Shown: positions 17,230 through 26,652, counted from the stretch's first letter. The stretch is 64,000 bases of DNA from JBFLYO01 sp040756745 (GCA_040756745.1 JBFLYO010000016.1:17704-81703); one strand, 5' to 3'. Notes: generated by a model not told the origin, from the letters alone. Numbers and translations: made by a program.

Positions 17230-19131
17230 TCACTGGTTCTCGTATTCTGCGGCGGTTTTGATTTCCGACTTCTTTCCGAAGTACCACATGAGGGCGCCGA
17301 AGATGACCATGATCGCAACCAGTGCTCCCATGATCCACGCTTCGCCGGGGTCGATGTCGGAGAACAGGATGAGACTCATCAGGAGCCCCATGACGATCGT
17401 GGTCCCGCCGACGAGTGGGAATGTCGAGACCTGTTTCTTCCCGGCGCCGAAGACCTCCCTGGCCACGTTCACCGGCGTGTCGAGCTTGCGGAAGAACTCC
17501 TCGATGATCCTCCGCTCCTCCTCCGTCTCCGATGCAAAGAGCCGTGCGAAGCCGTACAGACTCACGGCGAGCACGACGGCACTCACGACCGCCAGGATCT
17601 TCTGCCATTCCTGCGCACCGGACGGGAGGGTGCCGTTGAACAGCAGGAACGTCGCGAGCGCGACCATTATCGCGGCGACGACGAGCAGGCCTTTCTTCCC
17701 CCTGTACCATTGCCCGAGGCGGTGCGATCCCACAAAGATCCCGAAAGACATCACGAACGCAAGATAGACCTGAGGGCCAATGTCCCAGCCGAGCGCATAC
17801 CTCGTCGTCGCTCCGACCACAAGCCCCCAGACGATCGAAGCAACCGCCGACCATTTGGGGACCCGCCGGAAGAGAAGACCGAAGGCGGTCGGAACCACGA
17901 CGGGAATATTCAGAAGCGTGAAAAATGCCTGCATGAGGTTGAAGATGCCGAACTGGCTCGTTACAAAGATCACGGCCAGCGTCGTCACGATGAGTCCGAG
18001 TGCGACGGAAAATGATCGTCCCACCTTCAGCAGCCCCGTGTCCGTCACTTCGGGTCTGACCCAGCCCTGGTAGATGTCGCGCGACAGGATCGATGATACC
18101 ATATTATAGACGGAGCTGAGCGTGCTCATCGTCGCTGCGAGCATCGCCGCCAGGAACACCCCGATCAGTCCGTTGGGGAGCAACTTGAGGCAGAGCGCGA
18201 TGAAGACGAGATCCTGCGGATTGCTCCCCACGTAGGGCTTGAAAAAATCCACCTGGGAGAGATCGGGCCAGATGACGCGCGCGACGAGCGGCGGAACGCC
18301 GAAGACGAACGGCACAGTGAGGAAGAGGCCGCCCGCGAGCTTCCCCACCCGTTTTGCGTCCCGTTCGTCCTTCACGCTGTAGAACCGCTGTGCCGCGCCG
18401 GCCGCCGTGCCGAGACACATAATGATGAATATGGAGATGAGCCAGTGCTCCGTATAGTGCACGCCGTTGTACGTATGATCCAGCGAGAGGGGGGGGAGTG
18501 CGCTGATGAGGTTCGCCGGTCCGCCGACCAATCCGAGTGCGAGAGGCATCACGAGGAACGTGATGCTGAGGAGAATCGCCCCCTGCACGACGTCCGTGAT
18601 CGACACCGCCCAGAGCCCACCCATAAACGTATAGACGAGGATGACGACGCCGGTGACCACCGTGACCATGGTGATGTCCAGCCCCATCACGGGGGCCAGC
18701 AGCTTGCATGTCGCGGCGAGCTGGACGCCTGCGGAAAGTGTGAAGTTCAGCGAGATGACCAGGCTGAGGAACTGCTGCGTGGTGAAATTAAACCGCGTAT
18801 AGGTGTATTCGACGGGGGAGATCGAGCGGGTGCGGCGCCAGCGTGAGGCGGTGAGCTGGGATCCGGTGTAGTACGAGACCGACCAGGTCCCGAAGTAGAG
18901 GATCGCGAACCACCCCGTCGCGTACGCAAACCCCGCCGCGCCGGTGAACGTCCACGCGCTGAAGTTCGCCATGTAGAGCGTCATCCCGGATACCCACCAG
19001 GGGATCATGCTGCCGCCGGCAAAATACTCCTTCGCCCCCTTGTTGATCTTCATGAAGTACAGCCCGATGCCGAGCATGAAGAGAAAATAACCGGCGATGA
19101 CGATGTAGTCGTAGACGTTTACCGCTTTCAT
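17230..19131 (-). CDS. Sodium:solute symporter family transporter, copy A
   Basis: 633 aa with about 13-14 hydrophobic segments, starting VYDYIVIAGYFLFMLGIGLY. SSS hallmarks include GGSMIPWWVSGMTLYMANFS near the first unwound helix and the loop GANP-like GSNPQDLVF. A long C-terminal tail contains RRIIEEFFRKLDTPVNVARE. The ATG overlaps the stop of copy B by 4 bp and follows GGAGG. Copy A and copy B share most of their sequence and arose by tandem duplication. Sitting directly before the rhamnose pathway, it is the best candidate for rhamnose or another monosaccharide uptake across the inner membrane (inference). Confidence 0.9.
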   Translation of the reverse strand: MKAVNVYDYIVIAGYFLFMLGIGLYFMKINKGAKEYFAGGSMIPWWVSGMTLYMANFSAWTFTGAAGFAYATGWFAILYFGTWSVSYYTGSQLTASRWRRTRSISPVEYTYTRFNFTTQQFLSLVISLNFTLSAGVQLAATCKLLAPVMGLDITMVTVVTGVVILVYTFMGGLWAVSITDVVQGAILLSITFLVMPLALGLVGGPANLISALPPLSLDHTYNGVHYTEHWLISIFIIMCLGTAAGAAQRFYSVKDERDAKRVGKLAGGLFLTVPFVFGVPPLVARVIWPDLSQVDFFKPYVGSNPQDLVFIALCLKLLPNGLIGVFLAAMLAATMSTLSSVYNMVSSILSRDIYQGWVRPEVTDTGLLKVGRSFSVALGLIVTTLAVIFVTSQFGIFNLMQAFFTLLNIPVVVPTAFGLLFRRVPKWSAVASIVWGLVVGATTRYALGWDIGPQVYLAFVMSFGIFVGSHRLGQWYRGKKGLLVVAAIMVALATFLLFNGTLPSGAQEWQKILAVVSAVVLAVSLYGFARLFASETEEERRIIEEFFRKLDTPVNVAREVFGAGKKQVSTFPLVGGTTIVMGLLMSLILFSDIDPGEAWIMGALVAIMVIFGALMWYFGKKSEIKTAAEYENQ

Positions 19132-21068
19132 TTGGCCTCCGTTGCGGATTGCGCCCGCCTGCCTCCCTGAATTCTATGAGGCGGGCAGGGATCGCGGATT
19201 TCGGAACGCCGCCCGAAAAACCAGAGCGATGCACCAAAGACCGCCATCATCGCGATCAACGCGGCAACGACAGTCCGCTCGGTGTCGGTGAGATCGGTCA
19301 GGAACACCAGGCAGAGAAGCCCCGCCATGATGAGCATCGTGATGCCGACCAGCGGAAAAATCGATATCTGCTTCTTCCCTGCACCGAACACCTCCCGCGC
19401 GACGTCGACGGGGGTGTCCAGCTTGCTGAAGAATTCCCTGACGGTCGCGCGGTCCTCGTCGGTCTCGCGGGTGAACAGCCCGGCGAAGAAATAGAGACTT
19501 ATGCCAAACCCCGCCGCCGAGAGCCAGGCCAGCGGCACGACCGCGTCAACCAGAGGATTTACGATGGCGTTGGTGAAGAGCAGACCGACAGCAACGGTGA
19601 CGATCGCGGCGATCATGAGGAGCATGGGCTTGCGCTTCACATAGAGCTGGGCCGTCCACCGGGAGGTTGCAAAGATCGCCATCGTCAGGACGATCGCGAG
19701 GTAGACCTGCGGGCCGATGTCCCATCCGAGCAGGTAGCGCGCAGTGACGCCTGCGAGAAGCCCCCACGTGACCGCAGCGACCGCCGACCATTTCGGCACC
19801 CTGCGGAAAATCAGCCCGAACGCCATGGGAACAGCAACCGGGATATTGAAGAGCGTGAAGAAGGCCTGCATGAGGTTAAAGATGCCGAACGTGCTGGTCA
19901 CGAACACGACTGCGAGTCCGATCACGATGATCCCGATTCCCAGAGAGGCCCTCCTGCCTACGCGCAGCATCTCCGCATCATCCAGCCGCCTGCGCGCGAT
20001 CGCCCCGTACATGTCGCGCGCGACGATCGACGAGACCATGTTGTACACCGCGCTGAGGGTGCTCATGGTCGCCGCCAGCATTGCCGCAATGAAGACGCCA
20101 ATAAGCCCGTTCGGCAGAAACAGCAGGCAGATGCCGATATACACGAGATCCTGCGGATTGCTCCCGGCATACGGTTTGAAGAAATCCACCTGCGCCAGGT
20201 CCGGCCAGAAGACCTTCGCCACCAGCGGAGGCACGCCGAAGATCACCGGGCCGAGGAGAGAGAGAACACCGGCAAATATCCCCACCTTCAGCGCCGACTT
20301 CTCGTCCTTCACCGAGTAGAACCGCTGGCCGCCACCCGACGCAAACCCGATCGTGGTAATCACGAACATGGCGATGAGCCAGTGTTCATTGTATCTGACA
20401 CCGTTGTAGACATGATCGAGCGAAAGAGGGGGAAGCGCCTCAAGCAGCTTCACCGGTCCTCCCACCAGATGGAGACTTAGCGGGACCACGATAAACGTCG
20501 TGCACAGAAGAATCACTCCCTGCACCACATCGGTCACCGATACGGCCCACACGCCGCCGAGGAACGTGTAGAGGAGGATGACGATCCCGGTCACCAGCGT
20601 CACGGTCACGATGTCGGCCCCCATCACCGGTGCGAGAAGCTTGCATGTGGACGCGAGCTGGACGCCTGCCGAAAGCGTGAAGTTCACAGAAATCACCCAG
20701 CTCACAAACTGTTGCGTGGGAACGTTGTACCGGGCGTACGTGTATTCGACCGGCGAGATGGAACGGGTCCTTCTCCAGCGCTTCGCTGTCATGAGCGAGC
20801 CGAGGAAATAGGCGAACCCTCCCGTCCCCCACGAGAGCAACATGAAGAGCCCAGTGGTGTAGGCGAACCCTGCCGCACCGGTGAATGTCCAGGCGCTGAA
20901 GTTGGCCATGTACAGGGTCATGCCGGAGACCCACCAGGGGATCATGTTTCCGCCGGCGAAATACTCTCGCGCCCCTTTGTTGACGCGGATGAAGTAGAAG
21001 CCAATCCCGAGCATGAACAAGAAATAGCCCGCGACCACCAGGTAATCCAGAATGTTGACGGACTTCAT
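19128..21068 (-). CDS. Sodium:solute symporter family transporter, copy B
   Basis: 646 aa, paralogue of the following gene with long identical stretches (GGxMIPWWVSGMTLYMANFSAWTFTGAAGFAY; TRSISPVEYTY; LAAMLAATMSTLSxVYNMVSS). It has the same 13-14 membrane segments and the same C-terminal FFSKLDTPVDVAREVF element. Its C-terminus continues further with a charged tail (SEIRDPCPPHRI). It overlaps the upstream aminotransferase gene by 4 bp and the downstream copy by 4 bp, so all three are translationally coupled. Differences between copies cluster in the middle and late helices, suggesting different sugars or glycosides. Confidence 0.9.
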   Translation of the reverse strand: MKSVNILDYLVVAGYFLFMLGIGFYFIRVNKGAREYFAGGNMIPWWVSGMTLYMANFSAWTFTGAAGFAYTTGLFMLLSWGTGGFAYFLGSLMTAKRWRRTRSISPVEYTYARYNVPTQQFVSWVISVNFTLSAGVQLASTCKLLAPVMGADIVTVTLVTGIVILLYTFLGGVWAVSVTDVVQGVILLCTTFIVVPLSLHLVGGPVKLLEALPPLSLDHVYNGVRYNEHWLIAMFVITTIGFASGGGQRFYSVKDEKSALKVGIFAGVLSLLGPVIFGVPPLVAKVFWPDLAQVDFFKPYAGSNPQDLVYIGICLLFLPNGLIGVFIAAMLAATMSTLSAVYNMVSSIVARDMYGAIARRRLDDAEMLRVGRRASLGIGIIVIGLAVVFVTSTFGIFNLMQAFFTLFNIPVAVPMAFGLIFRRVPKWSAVAAVTWGLLAGVTARYLLGWDIGPQVYLAIVLTMAIFATSRWTAQLYVKRKPMLLMIAAIVTVAVGLLFTNAIVNPLVDAVVPLAWLSAAGFGISLYFFAGLFTRETDEDRATVREFFSKLDTPVDVAREVFGAGKKQISIFPLVGITMLIMAGLLCLVFLTDLTDTERTVVAALIAMMAVFGASLWFFGRRSEIRDPCPPHRIQGGRRAQSATEAK

Positions 21069-22351
21069 CTTTGTGTTCGCGTTGTGGCAGTTTTCACCCC
21101 CTCGAGGACACGATCGACTTCGTCCGGCATATTGTAAATGTGCGTCGAGACGCGCAGCGCCGCCATCCCCCCCTCACCGACAGGTCGCGTGCGCAAGTTG
21201 TAGGTGGTCAGGTGATTCTGGAGCTCCAGGTGAGGGAGCGCCTCATGCGAAAACGTGATCATCGCGCTTCGCATGTCATCGGCTTCGGGCGAATGCACCC
21301 TGACGCCGGGGATTTCCCGCAGCCCGCGATAGAGCCGCGTGGAAAGCATCCTGTCGCGCTCCCACACCTGCCGGATGCCGATACGCCGGATAAACCTGAC
21401 CGCCTCCCACAGTCCAACCCGCAGTGGGACGTTCACGGTCCCGTACTCGTACCTCTGGGCCGAAGGGTGGAAGGCGAGCGTCCCCTTGAGGAAATCAAAG
21501 CCACCATCGGAATACGCGCCCACCGAGGTCGCCCTCACGGTGTCGAGCATTGCGCGGCGCACATACAGTACCCCCGTTTCCTTGGGACCCATCAACCACT
21601 TGTGTCCGCTGGTGGCGTATGCGTCACATCCGATCTCATGCAGGCTGAACGGGAACATGCCTGCCGTCTGGGCGCCATCAACGAAGAACCAGATGTTCCT
21701 GGCCCTCGCCATCGTTGCGATGTCGCGTACCGGGAGAATGAGCCCTGTTGTCGTCACGGCATGGGGGACGGAAATCAGCCGGGTCCTCTTAGAGAACAAT
21801 GCGGCGATCCGGTCGAGATTCTCCTGCTGCGACTGGATCGATGGTTCAAACAGTCTCAGCACCACCCCGGTCCGTCTGGCAAGAGCAAGCCATGGGAGTG
21901 CATTGCCCACATGTTCATGGGTGGTCAGGATGACCTCGTCGCCCGATCTGAGAGGCAGCCCGTTGGCGACGATGTTGATTCCTTCAGTGGTGTTCCGGGT
22001 GAACGCGACCTCATCGTCGCCGCAGCCGAGGAGGGACGCGATGTCTGTCTTGATCTCCTTCCAGAGCTGCTCGTCGCGGCCGGTTTCGGAGATTCTCTCG
22101 AGCTCCCGCATCTTTGTCGTCACCGCGTCGATCACGGCATAGGGAGACGCACCGAGTCCGCCGGTATTCAGATAGGCCCGGTCACGTTCCAGAGGGAACT
22201 GTTCGCGGAGGAACTCCCAGAACGACTCATCGGCCGGGTCGCCGGACGGCCAGGGGGGAGGAGACGCGGCGGCAGTGCCGGCCGCGAAGGGGGGCATGAG
22301 CATTGCGCCTGCAGCTGCGGCACCGATCCGCACGAATGTTTTCCTGTTCAT
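21065..22351 (-). CDS. Exported class V PLP aminotransferase (isopenicillin-N-epimerase-like)
   Basis: 428 aa. Residues 1-29 form an export signal: MNRKTFVRIGAAAAGAMLMP with an R-K-x-F-V twin-basic motif, possibly a Tat signal with lysine in the second position, then a long AAAGA core and AxA sites. The mature enzyme has AFTRNTTEGINIVANG, the PLP aspartate in FFVDGAQTAGMFPF and the Schiff-base lysine in SGHKWLMGPKETG (about residue 251). Relatives are cysteine desulfurase/isopenicillin epimerase-like enzymes of diverse activity. A PLP enzyme carrying an export signal inside a sugar locus is unusual. The ATG overlaps a 31-codon upstream ORF. Confidence 0.82.
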   Translation of the reverse strand: MNRKTFVRIGAAAAGAMLMPPFAAGTAAASPPPWPSGDPADESFWEFLREQFPLERDRAYLNTGGLGASPYAVIDAVTTKMRELERISETGRDEQLWKEIKTDIASLLGCGDDEVAFTRNTTEGINIVANGLPLRSGDEVILTTHEHVGNALPWLALARRTGVVLRLFEPSIQSQQENLDRIAALFSKRTRLISVPHAVTTTGLILPVRDIATMARARNIWFFVDGAQTAGMFPFSLHEIGCDAYATSGHKWLMGPKETGVLYVRRAMLDTVRATSVGAYSDGGFDFLKGTLAFHPSAQRYEYGTVNVPLRVGLWEAVRFIRRIGIRQVWERDRMLSTRLYRGLREIPGVRVHSPEADDMRSAMITFSHEALPHLELQNHLTTYNLRTRPVGEGGMAALRVSTHIYNMPDEVDRVLEGVKTATTRTQR

Positions 22352-22443
22352 AGCTCGATCTCCATTGCTACCGTTGATCCTCTCCGCGGATAAGGAATCA
22401 GCAGCGTCAGGGCCGGTGTCTTGATAAAGTCGCGGCGGTTCAT
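22348..22443 (-). pseudogene. 31-codon Tat-leader-like ORF, probable gene remnant
   Basis: ATG at 22443 to TGA at 22348 encodes 31 residues beginning MNRRDFIKTPALTLL, a twin-arginine start, and ending STVAMEIEL. The TGA overlaps the ATG of the exported aminotransferase. The beginning resembles the start of the next upstream gene (MKRREFFAAPALAALL), and both are preceded by the same 24-base repeat. The simplest reading is an internally deleted relic of a Tat-exported protein that now serves only as a coupling leader. A functional leader peptide is the alternative. Confidence 0.45.
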
Positions 22444-22463
22444 GAGTTTGCTATCGATTCGGA

Positions 22464-22522
22464 ATTAATGGTTCGCCGTTAATCGGATAGCCGGGTTAAC
22501 AGATAACTGTTGACTGTTAAGA
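22464..22522. repeat. Seven-base tandem repeat block
   Basis: Heptads ATTAATG, GTTCGCC, GTTAATC, then after a 10-base offset GTTAACA, GATAACT, GTTGACT, GTTAAGA. The segment 22465-22488 matches 24838-24861 at 22 of 24 positions in the same orientation. It separates the barrel gene from the 31-codon ORF. Confidence 0.6.
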
Positions 22523-22571
22523 TCGATCCGATTACTTGTGAACCGCGATAGATGAATACAAGATGGCAACA

Positions 22572-24803
22572 TCAGAGATTCGCTACCACTCTGACCCTCC
22601 TCCCCTTCCCCGGATACGCCATCTCTATCCTCCCATCCTTCATTGCCACCGGCCTGCCATCGACGGTCGCGCCGGGAGGTCCGCCATTTCGCCTGACCTC
22701 GAGCTCAATCGTCGCACCGCGAACATTCTGCGTCGTGTGCAGCGCCGCAATCGCTTTGAGCGGCTTCGGGCGGATGACAAGCCGGTCGATTTCTGGCCTT
22801 ATCCCCGCGAAGTGACTGACAAAAAGGAGGACAAACTCCGCCCAGGTCCAGCCGACCACGCAGACCGGTGGGGCCGGCGGCGTAATGCTCGGCCCGTAGC
22901 GCTCGAACCAGGCGCCTGCCTTTCCGCCATGCATATCGTTGAGCCAATGGAGCGCACGCCACACTTTTTCATCGTTCCCCGTCTCAGCATAGGCGCGCGC
23001 CACGAAGAGCGTCGCAAAAGGCCAGGGGGCGGGGGGATCGGGCTCGCTCGTGGTGTTGTAGCGCGAATATCCGCCATGCGTCCAACTCTGATTCCAGAGC
23101 GATTCCATTGATTCGAGCGTCGCCGCGGCAAGGGGGCTCTTCGGATCGACCATCCCGAAGACCACCGGCAGGACGCACGACGTGTCGGGGTCACATTCTG
23201 GTTTCTCAATGGTCGCAAGCGGCGACCCGGGGGGCATTGCGCTCCGGTTGGCGGGGATCGTGTGGCGCTGCCATCGACTGTCGCGTGTTCGTCGCTTGAT
23301 GAGCGCACCGTTCTCGATCATGCGGAACTTCGGGTGCTCAAGCATCCCGTAGCGGATCTTTGCGGCCGCAGCAGTCCACCGTCGCGCAACAGCCCGATCC
23401 CCCAGCACGGAGGCCAGCGCCGCCCCCTTCTCGAGCCCGATCGCCACCCAGAACTGGTAGCTCAGCTCGAAACCGTCTTCAATGCCGAACATCTCTCCTC
23501 CCCGCTCCCAGAATTCACGCTTGTTCCTCATGAGACCCGACTCGGGATCCCAGAACACGGGCAGAAGCGGGTAATCGCCGGCGCGCACAAGTGTCTTCCA
23601 GTGTTTCCGTATCAGGGCTTCATTCCCCGTCCAGCAAAAATACGACCAGGCGCCATAGAGCAGCGCACCGTTCTGATCCAGCTCCGTCAGGTCGTACCCC
23701 GACCAGCGGCTCGACTCGACCATGCAACCGTCGGGCGCGACGGAGCGTTCGAGCGTCTTGACGAGCATTGTCCTCGCTTCGTCCGGGAAGCCGGCATGGA
23801 GAAGTCCGAGCATCACCATCATGTCGTCGCGGACCCACTCCATGTTATACATCCAGATCCCGCTGTCCCGTTTGCCGGTGCGGCTGATCATGCCCTTCAG
23901 GCAGGTGCGGGATGCGGCGAACTGGTGGTCGAGTACCTGATCACCCGAAACAAACGTGTTCCGGCTCGCCCAGTACGCCGACGTTGTGGCGGAGAGCGAG
24001 TCGTGCTTCTTCTTGGTGATTGCCCGCTTACCGGCATCGAGCTGATAGACGAGGATGACATTACGCATCGCCCCCGGATGCACGGGGCCCGGCGTGATGG
24101 TCAGATCATACCGGCCGGAGGTCTTGACGTTCTCTTCGAGCGCGTACAGTTTCATCGAGGCGAACCCGCGCGCCTCCACGGATTGGTCCTGCGAATTGAC
24201 ACCGATGTCGTCGAAGAGCGCAAAGCTGGGGACGAGCGCGACGCCGATGGTCGGTTCGACGGGGAGATCGGACGTGTTGGAGAGCGCAAGCGCTCTGAAA
24301 AGGAATCTCCCCTCACTCGGGACCCAGAGATACTCCCGGACAGCGCACGCACCCGCCTTCCACGCCACGATCACCGTGGGAATATCGCCGGGGTAGCTCC
24401 AACCAACAGACTCGACGGTTTCCGGCGACGGCGCGTGTCCCTTCCCCTCGATCCACACGGATGCCATGCTTCGATCTAAGCCCCGCTCCGGGTGGAAGAG
24501 GAACGTGCTCCACTTGCGGGCGAACCGTTCCGCGTCCATGATGGTGAGCCCGAGAAACGTCATCGGGCGCTCACCGGAGCGGTCGGGCATATACTGCAGT
24601 ACCACCTGGATCTCGCCGTTGCCAAGCATGAAGTACTCGATGCCCGGCGCATAGGTTTCGAAATCCTGATGGAGGCGCTGTCGATGCTGTTGCCAGTTCG
24701 CCTGCGAAGGAGCAGTCGTGTCTCCGTCCATGGCAAGATGCCCGAAGGAGCGCGGCAAGAGAGCCGCGAGGGCGGGGGCTGCAAAGAATTCGCGTCGTTT
24801 CAT
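22572..24803 (-). CDS. Tat-exported (alpha/alpha)6-barrel glycosidase-like protein
   Basis: 743 aa. N-terminus MKRREFFAAPALAALLPRSF has an R-R-x-F-F twin-arginine motif, so a folded periplasmic product is predicted. Residues of about 40-290 look like an N-terminal super-sandwich. From about 300 to 650 is a helical barrel with MYNMEWVRDDMMVMLGLLHA, DLTELDQNGALLYG and GGYSRYNTTSEPDPPAPWPF, patterns of GH15/GH63/GH78-type six-hairpin glycosidases. A C-terminal beta-domain closes the protein. The acidic residues in EWVRDD and in the GxEDGFELSYQ segment are candidate catalysts. Alpha-rhamnosidase activity would fit the locus but is not proven by sequence. It is flanked by similar short direct repeats. 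Confidence 0.75.
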   Translation of the reverse strand: MKRREFFAAPALAALLPRSFGHLAMDGDTTAPSQANWQQHRQRLHQDFETYAPGIEYFMLGNGEIQVVLQYMPDRSGERPMTFLGLTIMDAERFARKWSTFLFHPERGLDRSMASVWIEGKGHAPSPETVESVGWSYPGDIPTVIVAWKAGACAVREYLWVPSEGRFLFRALALSNTSDLPVEPTIGVALVPSFALFDDIGVNSQDQSVEARGFASMKLYALEENVKTSGRYDLTITPGPVHPGAMRNVILVYQLDAGKRAITKKKHDSLSATTSAYWASRNTFVSGDQVLDHQFAASRTCLKGMISRTGKRDSGIWMYNMEWVRDDMMVMLGLLHAGFPDEARTMLVKTLERSVAPDGCMVESSRWSGYDLTELDQNGALLYGAWSYFCWTGNEALIRKHWKTLVRAGDYPLLPVFWDPESGLMRNKREFWERGGEMFGIEDGFELSYQFWVAIGLEKGAALASVLGDRAVARRWTAAAAKIRYGMLEHPKFRMIENGALIKRRTRDSRWQRHTIPANRSAMPPGSPLATIEKPECDPDTSCVLPVVFGMVDPKSPLAAATLESMESLWNQSWTHGGYSRYNTTSEPDPPAPWPFATLFVARAYAETGNDEKVWRALHWLNDMHGGKAGAWFERYGPSITPPAPPVCVVGWTWAEFVLLFVSHFAGIRPEIDRLVIRPKPLKAIAALHTTQNVRGATIELEVRRNGGPPGATVDGRPVAMKDGRIEMAYPGKGRRVRVVANL

Positions 24804-24837
24804 GGGATTATGCAGCTGTAATACAGTGAGTTCTCAG

Positions 24838-24861
24838 TTAGTGGTTCACCGTTAATCGGAT
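24838..24861. repeat. 24-base repeat, upstream copy
   Basis: This copy differs at two positions from 22465-22488 and has the same orientation. The two copies bracket the barrel gene, and each lies 20-35 bp before a Tat-signal start codon. Confidence 0.55.
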
Positions 24862-24943
24862 CGGTCGGTCACGACCACTTCGTTGACCTTCTTCCCGCAC
24901 GTTCCCCCCTGACCGCTACGATAAGGCTCTCTCCCGCTTCAAC

Positions 24944-25043
24944 CGGAACCCACCCCTGTCCCCTCCCTTGAAAAGGGAGGGGAGTCGCTGATGCCTTGTT
25001 CACCCTTCCCCTTTTCAAGGGGAAGGGGCGGGGTTAGGGTTAC
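24944..25043. repeat. GC-rich double-hairpin inverted-repeat element
   Basis: Two self-complementary cores, CCCCTCCCTTGAAAAGGGAG at 24960-24979 and CCTTCCCCTTTTCAAGGGGA near 25004-25023, lie in opposite orientation about 20 bp apart. Outer flanks AACCCACCCC and GGGGTTAGGGTT are inverted complements. The whole about 100-bp unit resembles REP/BIME- or MITE-like intergenic elements. It occupies most of the gap between two barrel-enzyme genes (24804-25074); I see no gene in that gap. Confidence 0.6.
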
Positions 25044-25074
25044 ATGAGAGAGCAAAAAGATGTGCGAGGCGACG

Positions 25075-26652
25075 CTAATAGCTCACCACCACCTCAGCCC
25101 TCCCCTTCATCCGAATCTCCGCATCCGCATACCTGCTCTGCTCTACTCGAATCGTCCTGAAGCGCACCGACTTTCCGTTCGCGGTCACCTTCGACGGCAG
25201 CCCGCCCTCCGGCAACAACAGGTGAAGATGAACGACTGCGGGGCCCGTGATCGTCATCGCAATCTGCCGCGTCGATGGATCGTGTTCATATGTGTACGAA
25301 ACCGCCGCACCAGACGCTGCATACCCAACGGTGACCTCGGCATTGCGCGAGCCCGCTGCCGGCCATCGCGGCGCCAGCGAAATTTCCCTCAGGAGCGATC
25401 CGCGATCCACTACACCGGCAAGCCCTTCCATCAGTGCCCACAGCATCGCAGACGATCCCCACCCGTCGGTGGGGGAGGCCTCAGGGCTCGTGCTTGTCTC
25501 CACCGTGGACGGGCGCCCGTCGGGGAAATACCAGAGGTACGTTTCATTGTTCCGCGTGAGCTCTTCGTACTTCAGGAGCTGCTTTACCCCGTACTCTTCG
25601 AACCCATGTTCGAACGCAGCGCGCGCGAGCTCCCCGCCAACGAGCGGCATAATGCCGCCGTTGCAGTAGGCCCCGGGGACGAGTTTCGCTTCTCCGAAGG
25701 CCCCGGCGGGGAACGGGGGATCGATGCTGAACCAGGGGGCGAACGCGCCGGTGGTCCGGCCGCGTGACTCGTACTCCCGGATGATCGATACCGCTATGGC
25801 ATGTGTCGACATTCCCCGGTTGATCCCCATCGGGTTGCTGAGACTGAGCTGCGCTGTCTCGTCGACCCCGGGCACCGTGCGCGGCGTGAGCGGGACATGG
25901 TGAGTATAGAATCTTCCGTTGAAGCACACCCGGTTCGCGCGCGTGCGTAACGCCGCCGCCTCGTCCAGCCAGTATCGGGCCCGCTTCCTGTTCTTCAAGA
26001 CTTCATGGCACCGCGCCATCAGCAGGAACGCTTCGTACGTACCGGAATTGTCGCCGTGCATGATCCCCCAGAACGTCTGATCGTCGATCTGAAAGTTCAG
26101 CCAATGGTGCCTCCCGGCGGTGTAGTCAAAGTCCCACGTGTCGATGGTCAATGCTCGCTTAACCAGCCGCGTCTTCCGGTCCCACCGCCAGGGGTCGCTC
26201 ACCGAGTACGCAAGACCCTTCTCCATGTGCGGCATCATCCGTCGCAGCCAGCGATCGTCGCCGGTCGCCTGCCACGTCAGGTAGACCGCCTTGACGAAGC
26301 GAAATTCGACGTCGGCCTCAACGGGGACGCGGATGTACCGGGCCCAGTTCTCTCGCTCCGCAGGGGGCTTTTCGGGGAGCGTCCCAAAATTGTCGAAGAG
26401 CCACCCCTGCGCCGACTGTGTCTCGGCGAAGTGGTCGATGGCCCCGTTCAGCTCCTTCTCCCAGTACCGACCAGCCCTGACGATATCCGAATGGTCCCGC
26501 AACCAGATGCTCGGGGAATCCGGGGAGCGGAAGCCCCTCAGGCGCTTTCCCAGCATGGTGTACTCGACGACATCGGCCGCAAGAAAGTCGCGGATGCGCG
26601 GCACGAGCGAGTCGAGGCGAGGGGCATCGCTGCGTAAGGTCGTTTCGCTCAC
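25075..26652 (-). CDS. Cytoplasmic (alpha/alpha)6-barrel glycosidase-like protein
   Basis: 525 aa, no signal peptide. The sequence shows SIWLRDHSDIVRAGRYWEKE, SIDPPFPAGAFGEAKLVPGAYCNGG, TDGWGSSAMLWALMEGLAGV and a C-terminal beta-sandwich ending EIRMKGRAEVVVSY. This is the layout of six-hairpin glycosidases related to GH78/GH63/GH142-like groups. Aspartate in WLRDHSD and glutamate in the GAFGEAKLVPGA loop are candidate acid/base residues. Lacking an export signal, it would act on imported oligosaccharides, unlike its Tat-exported neighbour. Exact CAZy family is not assignable by eye. Confidence 0.72.
   Translation of the reverse strand: MSETTLRSDAPRLDSLVPRIRDFLAADVVEYTMLGKRLRGFRSPDSPSIWLRDHSDIVRAGRYWEKELNGAIDHFAETQSAQGWLFDNFGTLPEKPPAERENWARYIRVPVEADVEFRFVKAVYLTWQATGDDRWLRRMMPHMEKGLAYSVSDPWRWDRKTRLVKRALTIDTWDFDYTAGRHHWLNFQIDDQTFWGIMHGDNSGTYEAFLLMARCHEVLKNRKRARYWLDEAAALRTRANRVCFNGRFYTHHVPLTPRTVPGVDETAQLSLSNPMGINRGMSTHAIAVSIIREYESRGRTTGAFAPWFSIDPPFPAGAFGEAKLVPGAYCNGGIMPLVGGELARAAFEHGFEEYGVKQLLKYEELTRNNETYLWYFPDGRPSTVETSTSPEASPTDGWGSSAMLWALMEGLAGVVDRGSLLREISLAPRWPAAGSRNAEVTVGYAASGAAVSYTYEHDPSTRQIAMTITGPAVVHLHLLLPEGGLPSKVTANGKSVRFRTIRVEQSRYADAEIRMKGRAEVVVSY

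Noticed and set aside
24944..25043. Insertion sequence
   Set aside because: No transposase ORF and only about 100 bp long.
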